Below are positions 1-12,720 of a DNA stretch of 64,000 bases, in pieces. The notes beneath the pieces are model-generated. The model was not told the DNA's origin. It saw nothing but the letters and a program-made list of their open reading frames with translations, and did no database searches. This DNA comes from Littorina saxatilis (taxonomy: Eukaryota; Mollusca; Gastropoda; Littorinimorpha; Littorinidae). The position numbers were made by a program, and so were the translations under genes. Every line of letters begins with the position of its first letter. The first letter of the stretch is position 1. The DNA is taken from positions 54,128,710 to 54,192,709 of the forward strand of contig NC_090245.1 in the NCBI RefSeq assembly GCF_037325665.1, given 5' to 3'.

Positions 1-690
1 GCACGCTGATTGACTCTGATTCAGGATCAACCAGTCGTCGAGGTACGTCCTCAGCCGTATCCCTCTCTGCCTGATCAGAACGGACAACTGTCTGATCACC
101 ATAGTAAACACCTATGGAGCCAGAGACAGCCCAAAGGGCAGAGCCTTGAACTGAAAAATCCGATGACCCCAGCGGAAACGGAGCCACTTCCTGTCTGCTT
201 GATGCATTAGGATGTGAAAGTAAGCGTCCGTTAAATCAACCGAGGTCACCCAATCTCCCCGACGAAGAGCCTCCCTGACCGAAGCCTCCATCCGAAACTT
301 GATCTTCCGAAGGAACTTGTTCAGCAAAGAAAGATCGAGAACAGGTCTCCAGCGGCCTGAAGCCTCCAAAAGGTAGACGGACAGGTAGACCCACAAGAAA
401 CAGCTCGTCTCACGGACAAGCTGGCATGCGAAGGCCAAGAGTGAGGGACAAAAAAAATCGACACGTCCACCGTGTGCTGTCGAAAGTCGAGAATGATTAT
501 TCTGGATGCTGGCGCTCACGTGGAGCGCGGGGTGTTATGGGTAACCGAGCGGGGTCAGTGCATAGCAACGGCTATGGCATCTCTTTTTAGCTTGGTTACC
601 ACCCTTCTAAGGGCAGGTAATTTGAGTGGTTTTTTGACATCTAGCATGTGAGACTGAAATCAATGCATTTATGAGAATTGGGTAAGTATA
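1..690 (-). mobile_element. Partial DIRS-type retroelement fossil (reverse transcriptase part and terminal repeat)
   Basis: The minus strand from about 370 to the window edge encodes a stretch typical of the DIRS reverse transcriptase, with the family hallmarks RWRPVLDLS, SVDLTDAYFHI and ALPFGLSLAP. From about 400 to 690 lies a terminal repeat also found at both ends of the longer element at 2337-8250. DIRS elements use a tyrosine recombinase instead of an integrase and carry inverted rather than direct terminal repeats. This copy is partial and broken and runs off the window start. Its terminal repeat is clearly diverged from the one at 2.4 kb, so it appears older than, or from a different subfamily than, that copy. 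Confidence 0.8.
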
Positions 691-1066
691 TTAATGAAAT
701 GAAAATTTACTTTAGAAATTTTCCATTTAAGACCTTCAGAACTCTGAGAAAATCAGGTCAAGGGAGGGAGTTTTACAATACAGGTAACCTTACAGATGTT
801 ATGAATGAAAAATCTTAGAAAGCAGGGTCTTAAAACTAATAAAAGGGGAAAGTCTTAAATGTGGGGGACTTGAAAGAGGATGTACATGTGTTAGTGACCA
901 CCATCTTTCCTTTTCCCTTGATCACAATTGCAAACGCTGCCATTTAAGCTCTGTGCTTCTTCATGTTTTGACATCTAGGGAAAACAGTCAGATTTGTTTA
1001 TACGTGTTGATTGACATTATTAACTTGAGATGACTTTGTAAACATTTGTGTGCTGTTTTTTTCCAG

Positions 1067-1224
1067 CGGATGTGGAGGCTCACCTCAAGCTTCTGCAAGA
1101 GCTGGCCCCTAAATGGTTGCAGGTGATTCAGATTGCGCGTGGCAAGTACATCAAGATCGACAAAAACATGGAAATCAATCAAATCATCGCAGATGTTAAT
1201 AATCTTGCTAAAAGTCGAAAGTGA
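1067..1224 (+). CDS. CDT1: CDT1 DNA replication factor, last coding exon
   Basis: A polypyrimidine stretch and acceptor AG at 1065-1066 precede an open frame that ends in TGA at 1222-1224. It encodes about 52 residues beginning DVEAHLKLLQELAPKWL and ending NNLAKSRK. This matches the C-terminal winged-helix end of metazoan CDT1: a leucine-rich helix, then 'P-W-L', then 'Y-K-D-K', then a short basic end. CDT1 loads the MCM2-7 helicase onto origins together with ORC and CDC6, is inhibited by geminin, and works in the nucleus in G1. Upstream exons lie outside the window or are hidden by the retroelement fragment before it; none was found at 1-1060. The exon carries two extra bases before the first full codon. 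The following 370 bp look like 3' UTR up to a LINE insertion. The assignment rests on remembered family sequence. Confidence 0.8.
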
Positions 1225-1595
1225 TGGAGTAGTGTTGTGGAAATTCAGGAGTGTTGTTATTTTAACTTGTGTGAAGATATGAATTCTTATGACTTTGATC
1301 AGTCAGGTTTACGTTCCATATAAGTGTTTGTTCCTACGACTGTGTTTGCAGCTTCTGACAGAAACAACAGCTGTCATGATAGCTAGTGATTATGAATTGA
1401 CAAGCGAAGAAGTGCTTTGGAATCGTCCACTGTTTCTGTGAAACTGGTTTTGTTTTGGTTTTGCATGATTAATTTATTTTTAGTGTGTATGCATTGGCAT
1501 GTGAAATTCAGCTTTATCAAAGTAAATTCTGTAATCATGAATCAACCGATCAGCATTAAGTTCATATATCATGCTTGATTTTAATGTGAAAGAAA

Positions 1596-2050
1596 ATGAT
1601 TTATGGCAGTGTTTGTGCCAGTCCAAGACGATACGAAGAACTGTTTTGCCATTCAAGCTTATGTACTGCCCCAAGAAACTGTCCTCTCTGTACAGCTGAT
1701 AAAGAAGATGAACACCATGTTGTATTTTTATGTCCTTTTTATCAAGACCTTCGAGCAAAGTATTTGAAAATCTCGAACTCTAAGACGCTGCAACAACAAC
1801 TTGTGTATTTCTGTGGCAGTAATGAGGATAATGTGATGAACAGCTTCAGCAGATTTGTGTTCTTCATGTTACAGAAGAGACGAACCCTTATAAATCAGGT
1901 TCAGTGACATGTCATCAGGGTCTTAATGTATTTGTTGAATTTTATGCGTGACTATAATTTATAACTGTGCAGATACTATTGCTGTTATTTTAACCACTAT
2001 TGTAAGGGGCTGTGGCCTTAGACAATTAAAGATTTGTTCTTGTTCTTGTA
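1596..2050 (+). mobile_element. 5'-truncated LINE tail with zinc-finger end domain
   Basis: A frame from about 1596 to 1907 encodes a C-terminal LINE piece with the arrangement C-x2-C-x7-HH-x5-C (CPLCTADKEDEHH, then FLCPFY). This is the zinc-knuckle tail that follows the reverse transcriptase in many non-LTR elements. The 3' UTR ends with a short tandem TTGTTC tail near 2032-2048, a style seen in CR1- and L2-like LINEs. Only the last few hundred bases are present, so it is a dead 5'-truncated insertion in or near the CDT1 3' UTR. Confidence 0.65.
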
Positions 2051-2336
2051 CTGCCCCATTTCGGGGCTTTGTGAATTTTACAGCTTTTAAACCAATCATG
2101 TGTGGCTGTTGGTAGCAGGAAGTTACTATGTTTTGTTCAAGTTCATATTTTATCCCTCAATTTTTATACCATATATTTTTATGGAGAAACATCCTTTTCT
2201 CCAAAAAGAGCTAGATCAAAAAAAATTTAAAGCTGTTTAAACATGTAGTTCAGTTTTGGTACTTGTCATAATAAATACTAGCTTTGTTCCTGGTTATAAT
2301 AAATACTAGGTTTGTTCCTTGCTCTCCGGGTTATTT

Positions 2337-5300
2337 AATCACATATTCTTACTCCAATTCTTATGAATGCATTGACTTTAGTCCCACATGCTAGATGTCG
2401 AAAAAACCTCTCAAATTACCTGCCCTTAGTAGGGTGGTAACCAAGCTAAAAGCGACGCCATAGCCGTTGCTATGGCCTGACCTTGCTCGGTTACCCATAA
2501 CACCCTGCGCACCACGTGAGCGCCCGCATCCGTAATAATCATTCTCGACTTTCGACAACACACGGTGGACGTGTCCGAATTTCGCTCTCACTTTTGGCCT
2601 TCACATGCCTGCTCGTCCTTGAGACTAGCCGGTTCTTGGGGGTCTACCTGTCCGTCTACCTTTTGGGGAGATCTTTCCTGTTTATGTTTGGTATAAATGT
2701 TGATAGCTTTGTGTTGAACACGCACGCAGAAGTTTTTTGTTCTGGGTGACTGTTTTTCGCCGGTCTTAAAATGGCCGACAACAAAGCTAAACTTGGCGCG
2801 AGACTGGAAGGTGACAAGGCTCTTAGCCTGGTTTAGAAACTATACCTAAGAGTAGCCTAAGAACTTTGATTTGCCTATTATGCGGGTCGTAGATCCGTCA
2901 AACAGCACTTCTTTTTATGTTCCTATCCCTCCGAGGGCGGGTTCAGTTCTTTCACAGCTCGCTTCCCCTGTTGGGGTTAATCAGCCTTTGGCTCCTTATA
3001 GACTTTTTGTTGGATCGTCGTCGGTGCGACTGATGGGGGGGGGGGGGGGGTGGCCGTGTGGCTATTCTTTCCCCTTTCTCTGAGTAAGAGGAATCAGTCA
3101 ATGTCCTCCTTTTGGGGGGACTTAACGATGTTTTGGTCTGTATTCTCAGCTGTTTCAGGCGCGATCGGCGGTTCCCGCCCTCCCGTTCGTCAGCTTCGCA
3201 CTGTGGTCAAGTGCAAATGGCCTGTTCGGTTGAGCCCGTTTTTTGCCTCTGGTGGCTCTGGGCTGTTCTCGAGCACCCCTTCCTTTTAGGAGGGGGGGCC
3301 TGCTCCCTGCCTGCGTCTAACCACTCTGATTACCGCCGGTACTTCACAGTGTGTTACGCAGCCCCCCGCCAATGGGGGGGGATAGGGGGGGCGCTCCTGC
3401 GTCGCACCGTCGCCTGGTGCAAACGGCCAGTTTGGTTCAGTCCTTTCTGCCACTGGTAGACTGGGTTGTTCGCGAGCACTCTCTCCTTTGGGAGAGGGGG
3501 CCAGCTCCCCGCCTGCTTTGGCCGCTCGGCTTGCTTTAAAAACAGCACTGCTGGGTCGGTCATGCAGCCCCCTTACCGTGAGGAAGGGGGAGTGGGGGGG
3601 CACGGTAAGTCACGGCCTGGGCTTGTCCCACTCTGCCCTTTGTGGGCAGGGGGCCGTGTTAGCTTCCCACCCTTTCCCGCCCCCCGGGCGCGTTCGGGTG
3701 GTGGCTTTCCAGGCTACGTTACATACCCCTTCTCTGCTCCATTTGGGGCAGGGTGGGGGGGGTATCAGTGGCTCACTCTTTCCCACCCACCGGGCAGGAT
3801 CGGGTGGGGGCTGGAGTAGCGTTCCACCCTTTCCCTCCCTCTGGGTTGGACGGGGTGGGCGCTGTTGGACTGTCTTCACAGTCTGTGCCTCTATTGTCCT
3901 GGCCCGACATTCGTTCTCCTCCCCTATCGGGGTGGGTGGGCGGTGGGCTATAGGACTACGGCAGGTGGACGGAGGGGGGTCGGCCGTTGCTCGGTTCGTC
4001 TCTCTCCGTCGCTCTTACTGCTGTGGCGAGCCATCCCCCTCCCCATCTGGGGCATGGCGTGGCTCAGGCCTTTCTTCACAGCGGGGGTGCTATGTACGGC
4101 TTTTCAGGCTACGTTACATACCCCTTATTGGCTCCATTTGGGACAGGTGGCTGTGTTAGCTGCCTGCGCTTGTCGCGGGTAGCGGTCGCGAAACAATGAG
4201 CTTGACTCTCTTTTGTTCTCGGCAGGGTGTCTCGCACAGTGGTCAGGGAACAATGAGCTTTGCTCCGTTTTGTTCTCTGCACGGGCTGTGCCGGCTGTCT
4301 ACCTGTGACAGGCGGAGACAGAACATACTCTTTCTCTCCAGTCTCCCATTCTTTGTATTCACAATGGTCTGTGGGGACTCGGCTATAGTATCGCCTGGCC
4401 GGTGGTCATAGTCCTTAGCCAGCATAGGTCACCCCCCCCCCCCCCCCCTCCTAGGGGTGGGTGAGTGATAGGGCTACTTGACTTCGGCAGGTGGACGAGT
4501 GAGGATCGGCCGTTTACGGCCGTTTCTCTGTCTCAGTCCTTACCCCCTCTAGGGGTTACGGCTGTGCTGGACCACCCCCTCCCCACTTGGGGTGAGTTGT
4601 GGTTCAAACCAGGTAATCTGGTTCTTAGCACTGGGATGCTTCTCTAGCACAGCGGGTGGGGTAAGACGCGCCGGGCCCGGCTTTGTCTTGTTTCTCCACT
4701 CTCTCTCCTTCTCGGCAGAGATCTGTGCCAGTTACCAACCCCTCTTTCCCCCACCTCTTGTTCAGGTGGGCGGTTTTGGGTTGGCAGTCAGAGACTGATC
4801 ACGCTTTTCTTTCACACTCTTGGCGGTGTTATCGGCAGGAGTATTTAGTGCGCGACCTCCCCTGTCTCCCCTCCTTTTGTGTTTTACACAACTGGTGGTT
4901 GGGTTCGGACTCCTTGTTTGAGGAGGGGGAGTGTATAGGGTTGCCTGCTGGTTGTAGGCTTCCCATACAGAGAGCGGCTGCTGTTGCAGTTTACTTTGTC
5001 CCGGATAGGTTGGGGGTGTCTCTCTTCCTTCCTCTTCCGGGATGGGATGGCTTTGGGTTTTCACAGGCTTTCTTGCAATTTGTTTCATTTGCTGAGTCTG
5101 CGGTGATTGCCTACCACATGCCACACTTTTTGGCTTGATCCGCACCTTAGGATAGTGGTCTTCAGCCTACACCTTTCCCGCTGCTTCATACGCAGGGGTC
5201 TGCTGGCTTCGGGGTTTCAGGCTGCTTCGTCCTCACTTTTAGTGCGGAAGAAGTTAGCAGGGAGTTTTTCAGGCTCAGGGTCTGATCCGGACTTTTTTAT

Positions 5301-8250
5301 TGCCAGGGGCTAGTTTCTAGCTTCGCTTACAGACCACAGGGAACATGGAGTTTTCATAATGTTACTCCTCCCTCTCCTCTCTGGAGGAGCTAGGATGGCA
5401 TGGTTTGGAGTTTTCTGCTTTGGTTGAGACTCTCTTCTGTGCTTTCTTATAGGCAATCTTATCCTCCCTGAACGCTCTTTTGGGTTAGGGAGGATGCCTT
5501 GGATGAGGCTTTAGCCAGGCTGCTGGCAGCTTGGGCTAGGGTCGTCACTGAGCGGAGAAGTTTCCCGGTGACGTTTTAGGCTCACACTGTTTTTGCTTGG
5601 TGTGATCTCCTTCCTTTACAAGGGGTTGGATTTCATGCTGGTGGCAGGAAGCAAGGGTCAGGCTTTTTCGGGGGTTGTTAAAACCTACTCAATAGCTGAA
5701 ATCTTTCCCTTCCTTCTTGGACCTCTGGCAGCGCATTTATGCGCTCCCGGTTACAAAGGGGTGTTTTGGTTCAGTGTCTCCTCCCTCTCTGCGGGAGGTG
5801 GGTCGGCATGGGCTAGAGCTTTCAGCTTTGGCTGAGATTTTCCTCGGTGCTCTCATATGAGCTTTCCTTCTGTGTTTCTGCACACAGGAAAGGGCTCGGT
5901 GTCTGGGGGTGTTGGTCTCTGGACTATCTCGGGGGCTGGTTGAGCTTTTTCAAGGTCAATCAGCTTCTCAGCTGCACTTTCTTTTGGTGTTGAACCAGGC
6001 TTTTTGCCTGGTGCTCTCAGTAACCAGGCAAAATTCCGAGCTGTCCTTATCCCAGGTTTTTTACCTGGGCTTGCTGTTCGACTTTGTCTCTTGGAAGGTT
6101 TATTCTTCACACAAGAGAGAATAGGGAGGCTTTAAGCTCTTTTCACTGCCAGACTGGCACGAGAGCAGGCCTCTGCGGGGTCTTTAGACCCGATCTTCGG
6201 TCGGACGGTATCGATAGCTATGCTGGCCCTCTAGTCTTTCCTCAAGTTTTTTGGGGGGTTCGGCCTCACAGGTCTGGGACATGAGGGTCCTCCTCCAGAG
6301 TGGGTTCCTCCACGCGGGAGGGTGGCTGGAATCCTTTTGGATCGCTCAGGGGACTTTTTTCCCTAGCTTTGTTTCCCCCTGGACTTAGACCGCTTTATGG
6401 ATGCGTTTTCGTCTAGATGGGGCCTGCACTGGCAATTGCAGTCTTGAGGCTGTGATGTAGACGCAAATCCTTGGGCTTCTCTTTTGCCTGAGGTTAGGAG
6501 CAGTAGCTCTTAGTCTACTAGCCTTTCCTTTTTGGCTATTTACAGGCATGTCCTGTTGCATTCGGGCAATTCTTCTGTTGCTTCTTATGTGAACTAGCTG
6601 GGGTGAGCAAGTTCTCACTCCCTGTCAGACAGAGTTTAAGGGATTCTGATTGGGTTTTCACACTAAATCATTTTCTCAGGGGAATTTCTCCCCGGCCAGC
6701 TCTGCGATCTGGCCGACTCGCTCAACAGGTCCTCTCAGGGCTTGCACAGGGGTTGGCCCATCTGCTTACGGGTCTGGAGGCGTGCTGTTTGTGTTTTAGA
6801 TCATGGGTTCTGACTCTGGTCTTTGGGCACGAAGCATATATTTCCTCCACTTTATCTGTGTATGCTCCTTTTTTGGCCTCCTTGGCCAATTGGGGATTTA
6901 GAGAGGGGGTGCAACTCCTTAGCGCCCCTCTCTCAAGCCAGGTGGTTTTTCACCTCTGTTTCGGTTTTTGGCTTTGGGCAGCTGGGCCTCTTCTTTGAGG
7001 TTCCGGCGTCTCGGCAATCTCAGCTGTTTTGAAACAAATAGGCCTCTCTTCTGTTGCTCATGGCGCTCTTGTGGGCATGATCAAAGGACCTTGTTTTACG
7101 AGGTTTAGAGGCTCCCCCTTGTTTAGCGCGTGGGACTTTGTTCTACTTACTCTGGGCCTCAGCCCTATAGGGCAGTGAGGCGCATGCGTTTTTGGGGTTT
7201 GCCAGAGGATGTTGCCTTAGGGCTTTTGGTTCCGTTTGTTCACGGTTTTTGGCCAGGTTTTGGGGTTTCAGAAACCTGGTCAATATCCTCTGGTGTTTGA
7301 TTCCCTCCTCTCGGGAGGATTCTCGCTCCGGGAGATTCGGATTTTCTAACTGTCTGGTTAGACTTTTTTAATCCCTTTTTTGACTTTACTGTCTTTTGGA
7401 ACCACGAGCTTTAGCTCAGGTTCTTATTTCTTTACAATGGAGCGAAAGAGACATCTTTTATTTGTCTCTCTCTAGGGGCTCTGCTACATTCATAGGACAG
7501 TCCTATGAGTGGTGCGTTTTGAACAGGGGGGGGGGGGGGGGGGGCGTTCAGTCCTCCCTCTATTCCTTTTCAGGCGTTCGGGAGTCCAGAGTCTGGTGTT
7601 CTTCTCTGGCTGGTGGTGTTCCTCTCGCCTATGCGAGGTTTGCCAACAGCTCGGGTACAGATTTTGGGCTTCCTTTATTGCCGTGTTGCGTTCTGGTCGC
7701 CTAGGCGAAGCGTTGCAAACGGCTTACTGGAGATCAGATGATGTGTTCATCGGTTTCTATCTTCGGGATATCTCCTGCACGCGGCTAGATGGCTCCAGTT
7801 CTTTGCTGGTTTTAGTTGCTGCAGGGCAGGTTCTTACAAGGACATAAGTAGGTTCCCTCCGCCTTTAGGAGGAATCTGCATTCATAAGAATTGGAGTAAG
7901 AATATGTGATTAAATCGAAAATTTTTAATTAAATTTTGATTTAATATAATATACTTACCCAATTCTTATAGTTAATACCCTCCCATCCATCCCCGCTGGA
8001 TTATGTCCTTGGGGTGTTTGTTTGATTAATAGTCTCGAATGATTATTACGGATGCGGGCGCTCACGTGGTGCGCAGGGTGTTATGGGTAACCGAGCAAGG
8101 TCAGGCCATAGCAACGGCTATGGCGTCGCTTTTAGCTTGGTTACCACCCTACTAAGGGCAGGTAATTTGAGAGGTTTTTTCGACATCTAGCATGTGGGAC
8201 TAAAGTCAATGCATTCATAAGAATTGGGTAAGTATATTATATTAAATCAA
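2337..8250 (+). mobile_element. Long DIRS-type retroelement fossil with inverted terminal repeats
   Basis: The ends are inverted copies of each other. The left repeat at about 2337-2600 reappears reversed at about 7872-7910 and 8034-8230, including a palindromic core around CCATAGCCGTTGCTATGG. Between them, in order on the plus strand, are a leader, a gag-like stretch beginning near 2771, traces of DIRS reverse transcriptase (about 5.3-6.1 kb, e.g. YLGLLFDFVSWKV), RNase H (about 6.2-6.6 kb) and the region where a tyrosine recombinase is expected (about 6.6-7.85 kb). The last is placed by order rather than by clear catalytic motifs. The copy is broken with well over ten breaks. The arms match closely, so the age is moderate. 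Several long G runs interrupt it. None of the open frames inside should be read as host genes. Confidence 0.75.
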
Positions 8251-8275
8251 AATGTAATTAAAAATTTTCGATTTC

Positions 8276-9061
8276 TGCCTTTATCTTTTATTGCTTCTTG
8301 TCCCCAGGTTATATCTTCACTCTAATTTACTTTGTTGTTGCTCTGTCCATAATTATCCACTTGATGTGTACCTTACGTTATCGTGTTTGTTTCTCAAAGA
8401 AGCAGAGGTTGTCTCAAGTGCTTCCTAGAACTGTATGTTTAGTTCACTAAACATTAGTGTGGTCTGCTTTGCAAGGGTTTGATGCATCCAGTTTGATGTC
8501 TGACTCAAAAGATGTATGTTACTGTCCAAAATAAATGTTTGAGAAGTGCCAGTTTTTTTATTGTTGAATATCTGTGTTTTACTACATGTTTTCTATACAC
8601 CTCTTAAAACTAATGAATGTAAAATTGTTTCTTTCCGTTGCTTTGTTATGTCACTGTGAGGGAAGTAGTCATGCTTTCAATTTAGTTTCTTCAAGTGAGG
8701 GTTTCACTCGCTAAATCAGCTGCCAAATACAAGATAATAAATGCCAGCTTTAGCTGCTTTGTCATAAAGCATTCAAGAAAGGATAGCAAAATCCACAAAA
8801 AGCATAACTGGTATCAAAGACTGGGGTTTTAAAAACCCATTTGAACAGGGAGCTTGAGTTAATGCAGACCTGAACAACGTAACACAAAATCACGAACAAC
8901 GTAACACAAAATCACGAACATGACAAAGCGACTAATGCTGCCTTTACCACTGAAAGGTCTACATGTTCTGCTGCAGCTAGGTCAATTGACAAATATTGGT
9001 AGGAATCTAACTGAACATGTGTGCCCTACTGCAAGGTTTTGTCCCTGATATCGGGAACATA
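8276..9061. other. Intergenic stretch, no gene seen
   Basis: AT-rich DNA without a coding signal. The only structure noticed is a perfect two-copy tandem repeat of 22 bp at 8872-8915 (unit begins GAACAACGTAACAC). Confidence 0.5.
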
Positions 9062-9221
9062 CAGTCAAACCTGTATAACAACCACCCAAAAATAGTCTTT
9101 ATAGACAGGTCGTTATGGAAAGGTGCATCATATAGTGGAAAACTCATGGGGTATCCTATAAGGTGGTTGTAATGGGTAGGTGGTCGTTATCAAGAGGTGG
9201 TTGCTAGGGCAGGTTCAACTG
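9062..9221. mobile_element. Tigger/pogo-like MITE, 160 bp
   Basis: Terminal inverted repeats begin CAGTCAAACCTG and end CAGGTTCAACTG, flanked on both sides by TA (9060-9061 and 9222-9223). TA target duplication and a CAGT-type terminus are typical of the pogo/Tigger branch of Tc1/mariner. No coding capacity, so it is a non-autonomous derivative. A related copy is at about 36158-36349. Confidence 0.7.
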
Positions 9222-9223
9222 TA

Positions 9224-10052
9224 CATGTACTTGCATTTCACAAAAGGAAATTGCTTTTCAAGAAGCAGTTCATTATTTAGTCCCTTTATTTTTGCAGCTT
9301 ATCATAAAATCCCCCACCCCCTTTCCATGTCAGATTTCAATGAAAGCATCAACATCACAGAACAAGGCAGGCACACACAAAGGTTTGAAATGTATGTATA
9401 TTTTGTTTTGAACAGAGGGGATTTTCAACTGTAAACTTGAAACATTTGTGTGAAAACATTCATACCCTACAAACGGTGGTCTATGCCAAACAAACTGCAA
9501 GGTTAATTTTTAAATAAAAACCTACAATATTACAGGGACTAACCAGGGAAAGACTTTTCACCTTCAAAATACATTTTACAAGACATATTTTAAAGCACTC
9601 TAAGATGCAAATAAATTAAATGAAACATGTACACTGTTGTGAACAAAAATCAATGATGAGTAACGAAAGAATAAACAAATGGTGAGTACCTACATGTAGT
9701 ACAATATCATAAAATGAGAGGTGAATAGTTTATGACTAAGCAGTACACAGTTCCTCCAACACTCTTTGATGAGCAGGCAAGATACATCTTCGATCAATTC
9801 TGAGACATAAAGCGCATGGAAAATATATACACCTTGACATGCAGCACTTTCCTCTATTCAAAAGGGAGCACAAAATTGATCATTATGAAGATACATTTGA
9901 AGCTGCAATTAACAGTAGAAAAGCTGCTGCTCGCATGAAAAAAATAGTCCAACTCCTGCACAAGAATCGCCCAACCCTATATCTGACAAGGGCAACAAGA
10001 ATATGACATGAGAAAATGGGTGAATTCTGTAACAAAAGGAGTGTAAAAGTTG
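9224..10052. other. Intergenic stretch, nothing recognised
   Basis: No convincing coding frame, RNA gene or terminal repeat was seen here. The few open frames are short and lack family motifs. Confidence 0.4.
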
Positions 10053-10067
10053 ATCAAAGAATTCCTT

Positions 10068-10437
10068 TCTTTTTTTTATTTATTTGGTGTTTAACGTCGT
10101 TTTCAACCGTTCAAGGTTATATCGCGACGGGGAAAGGGGGGAGATGGGATAGAGCCACTTGTTAATTGTTTCTTGTTCACAAAAGCACAAATCAAAAAAT
10201 TGCTCCAGGGGCTTGCAACGTAGTACAATATATGACCTTACTGGGAGAATGCAAGTTTCCAGTACAAAGGACTTAACATTTCTTACATACTGCTTGACTA
10301 AAATCTTTACAAACATTGACTATATTCTATACAAGAAACACTTAACAAGGGTAAAAGGAGAAACAGAATCCGTTCGTCGCCTCTTACGACATGCTGGGGA
10401 GCATCGGGTAAATTCTTCCCCCTAACCCGCGGGGGGA
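10068..10437 (-). mobile_element. SINE-like repeat, 370 bp, with 15-bp target duplication
   Basis: Flanked by a perfect 15-bp direct repeat, ATCAAAGAATTCCTT, at 10053-10067 and 10438-10452. In the minus orientation it begins CCCCGCGGGTTAGGGGGAAG and ends with an A/AAG-rich tail, as expected for a retroposed SINE. A second copy in the other orientation is at 47106-48517, split there by a MITE. I do not see a clear tRNA A/B box pair, so the promoter origin is unknown. Confidence 0.75.
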
Positions 10438-10452
10438 ATCAAAGAATTCCTT

Positions 10453-11996
10453 GCACAAGTGACGCATATGAGATTCACAGACATACACTATACTTGACAT
10501 TCATGTCAACACAGAAAAATCTCTTCATCTTTCCATCCCATTTCCCAAAGAAAGTAATTCATTGTTCAGCTTGAAACAGCACAACTAGGGTGACACTTAT
10601 AGCACTCGTCAGTAACTGCAGTCTTTTTGACAGTCTGGCCTATTCTAGCAATGTTTTTTTTGTGCAACACACAAGGGTTAATAATATGCGAACTGACTGA
10701 CCAGTAAAAGGCTAGACAGAGGCAGTCCTGGAAAAAGGGACAGTTCACAGCCATGCATTATTAACCCAAGGTCTCGGTATTTTTTCAGAGGTAAAGTGAG
10801 AGATAAATCATGGAATGCAACATTTGAGAAAAAGAGGTGTACAATTCTTTGAAGGGAAAAACAGTTAAAAAAAAAATTGATACCAACAGTAAACTTCTAA
10901 AAGCTATCACAAATCTCAAGATAAAACTCATGTCCTACTTTAAAACTCTCAAAATACACCGGAGTTAACTTTGCTTCAACCAAAATGTTCATTCTAAAAC
11001 CAAAGCTAAAGCTTCTTGTATCATACATTCCAACGATCATGCTTGTAAATCTACTGTCAAGAACTGCATGTTCTGTCAAACTTCTGTTTTAATCAGTACA
11101 AAAAAAGAAAGGGGAAAAGTACAGCATGCAATGGAAACAAATGAACACATTCAATATTTACATTCCAAAAAAGGGGAGGAAGAATTGCTATCAGCTTTCC
11201 AGGTAAGGCACAGGGTTTCAAAATGAAAAGATATTGCAGAGTAACGCAGCCATGGCCTGTCAACAAGCTTCTTTGCATGCAACCTTTCAGCTGTCACAAA
11301 AAAACTACTGTATTACTAACAAAAAAATTGGAAGAAAGAATATTGTTTACACGCCATCACTTTGTGTTGACCCTTGGGGTAATTTTAAAACAAACAAAAT
11401 TGTGCCCTAATACACCTTATAGCCTTTTTGCAAACTGATAGGTATGAATGTTGACTTTCATACCGACTTAATTTGTTATTCCATCTACACCAGAAAAATA
11501 CAAACTAGGCTGATTTACGCATACATTTGCAAGACAAGGTTCAAGCTGATCTGATCAGTTGCCAATTTTATTTTAATTGTCACATTTTACGTGGAAAATA
11601 TCTCAAATTATTGGAGATGCTAGCACATTTGTTATAACATTTGAGGTTACCTCAATATGGTGAGGTAAAAAATTGATTGACAAAAACAGGCACAGTGAAA
11701 AACTATCTTGCAAAAAATGTAAATAAATAAATTCTCGTCTAAACCAATAAAACGAAGCATGTATGACTTGGACTTTCAGGAGGACTAATTAAGATCTTAC
11801 TCTTGTGCTGACAGCATCCAACCAACAACCATCAAACTAAACAGTAAGAGACAAACATGCTCCATGTACAAATAACAATCAACTGGTTGGATAGAATTGA
11901 TTACACTTTTCTGGGTGATCTTCATAACCATACATCGCACAATAAGTACAACATATATATATTCGCAGATATGGCTTTGACCTACACAGGCAAGCA
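10453..11996. other. Intergenic stretch, nothing recognised
   Basis: AT-rich sequence with only short open frames that lack domain motifs or codon bias. It lies between the convergent CDT1 and CDYL 3' ends. Confidence 0.4.
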
Positions 11997-12002
11997 CAAA
12001 AG

Positions 12003-12489
12003 CAGGGTGCGTACAGATTTTTTGTTCTAAAATCATAGACCTAAATATAGGTCCCTGTAAAATGTAAGGACTTTTCAAGGACTTTCAAGACCTTCTGAAG
12101 AGAAAATCAAGCACCCTCTTACCTTCAAAGCTCGCAAAGAAACACTCACTGGTTATTATACCGCCTTCCCACACACTGATTTAAAATCATTGGATGTTCA
12201 AAAACCGATGATTTATTATTTTGTCAAAGGTGACAGATTCGTAGCAGACGATGGTTTTGAAGCAGACAGGGACTGTAGATTACTGTTCAACTTTTTCTTT
12301 GAGGTTATCAAATAATAAATCATTGCAATTGTTTATTGTGGGTGGTTATTGTGCAATCAGTTTGCAGCATTAGAGTTTTTTAAGGACTTTCAAGGATCTT
12401 GCCAATTTTTTAAGCACTTTCAAGGCTTTGAAACTGACCCCTCCAAATTCAAGCACTTTCAAGGATTTCAAGCACCTGTACGAACCCTG
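12003..12489. mobile_element. hAT-like MITE with 6-bp target duplication
   Basis: Ends are inverted: CAGGGTGCGTACAG at the left and CTGTACGAACCCTG at the right. A perfect 6-bp direct repeat CAAAAG flanks it (11997-12002, 12490-12495). Inside are repeated phrases built on AAGGACTTTCAAGG. No coding sequence. Terminal CAGG is hAT-like, but the duplication is 6 rather than 8 bp. Compare 13572-14263, 19667-20626 and 36425-36731. Confidence 0.65.
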
Positions 12490-12720
12490 CAAAAGTTACA
12501 AAGCAGCAAGAAAAACAACACATACCAACATGCTCACATCATATGTCACTACCTCATCATACACCGAATGCCATATCAAAAACTGTACAACTTACATAGT
12601 AAGTGAGTGAAGCGCTATACGTGTGATAACACTTTACCAGAGATCCGGCATTCTCACTTCAGTTTTGACTATCTACAATAAAACAACCCACTTGCAATCT
12701 GGGTTATTGGGACAAATACA

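Noticed and set aside
3050-6284. Many overlapping frames of 70-220 codons rich in Gly, Pro and Ser
   Set aside because: They lie inside the DIRS fossil, overlap on both strands, and owe their length to G- and C-rich composition.
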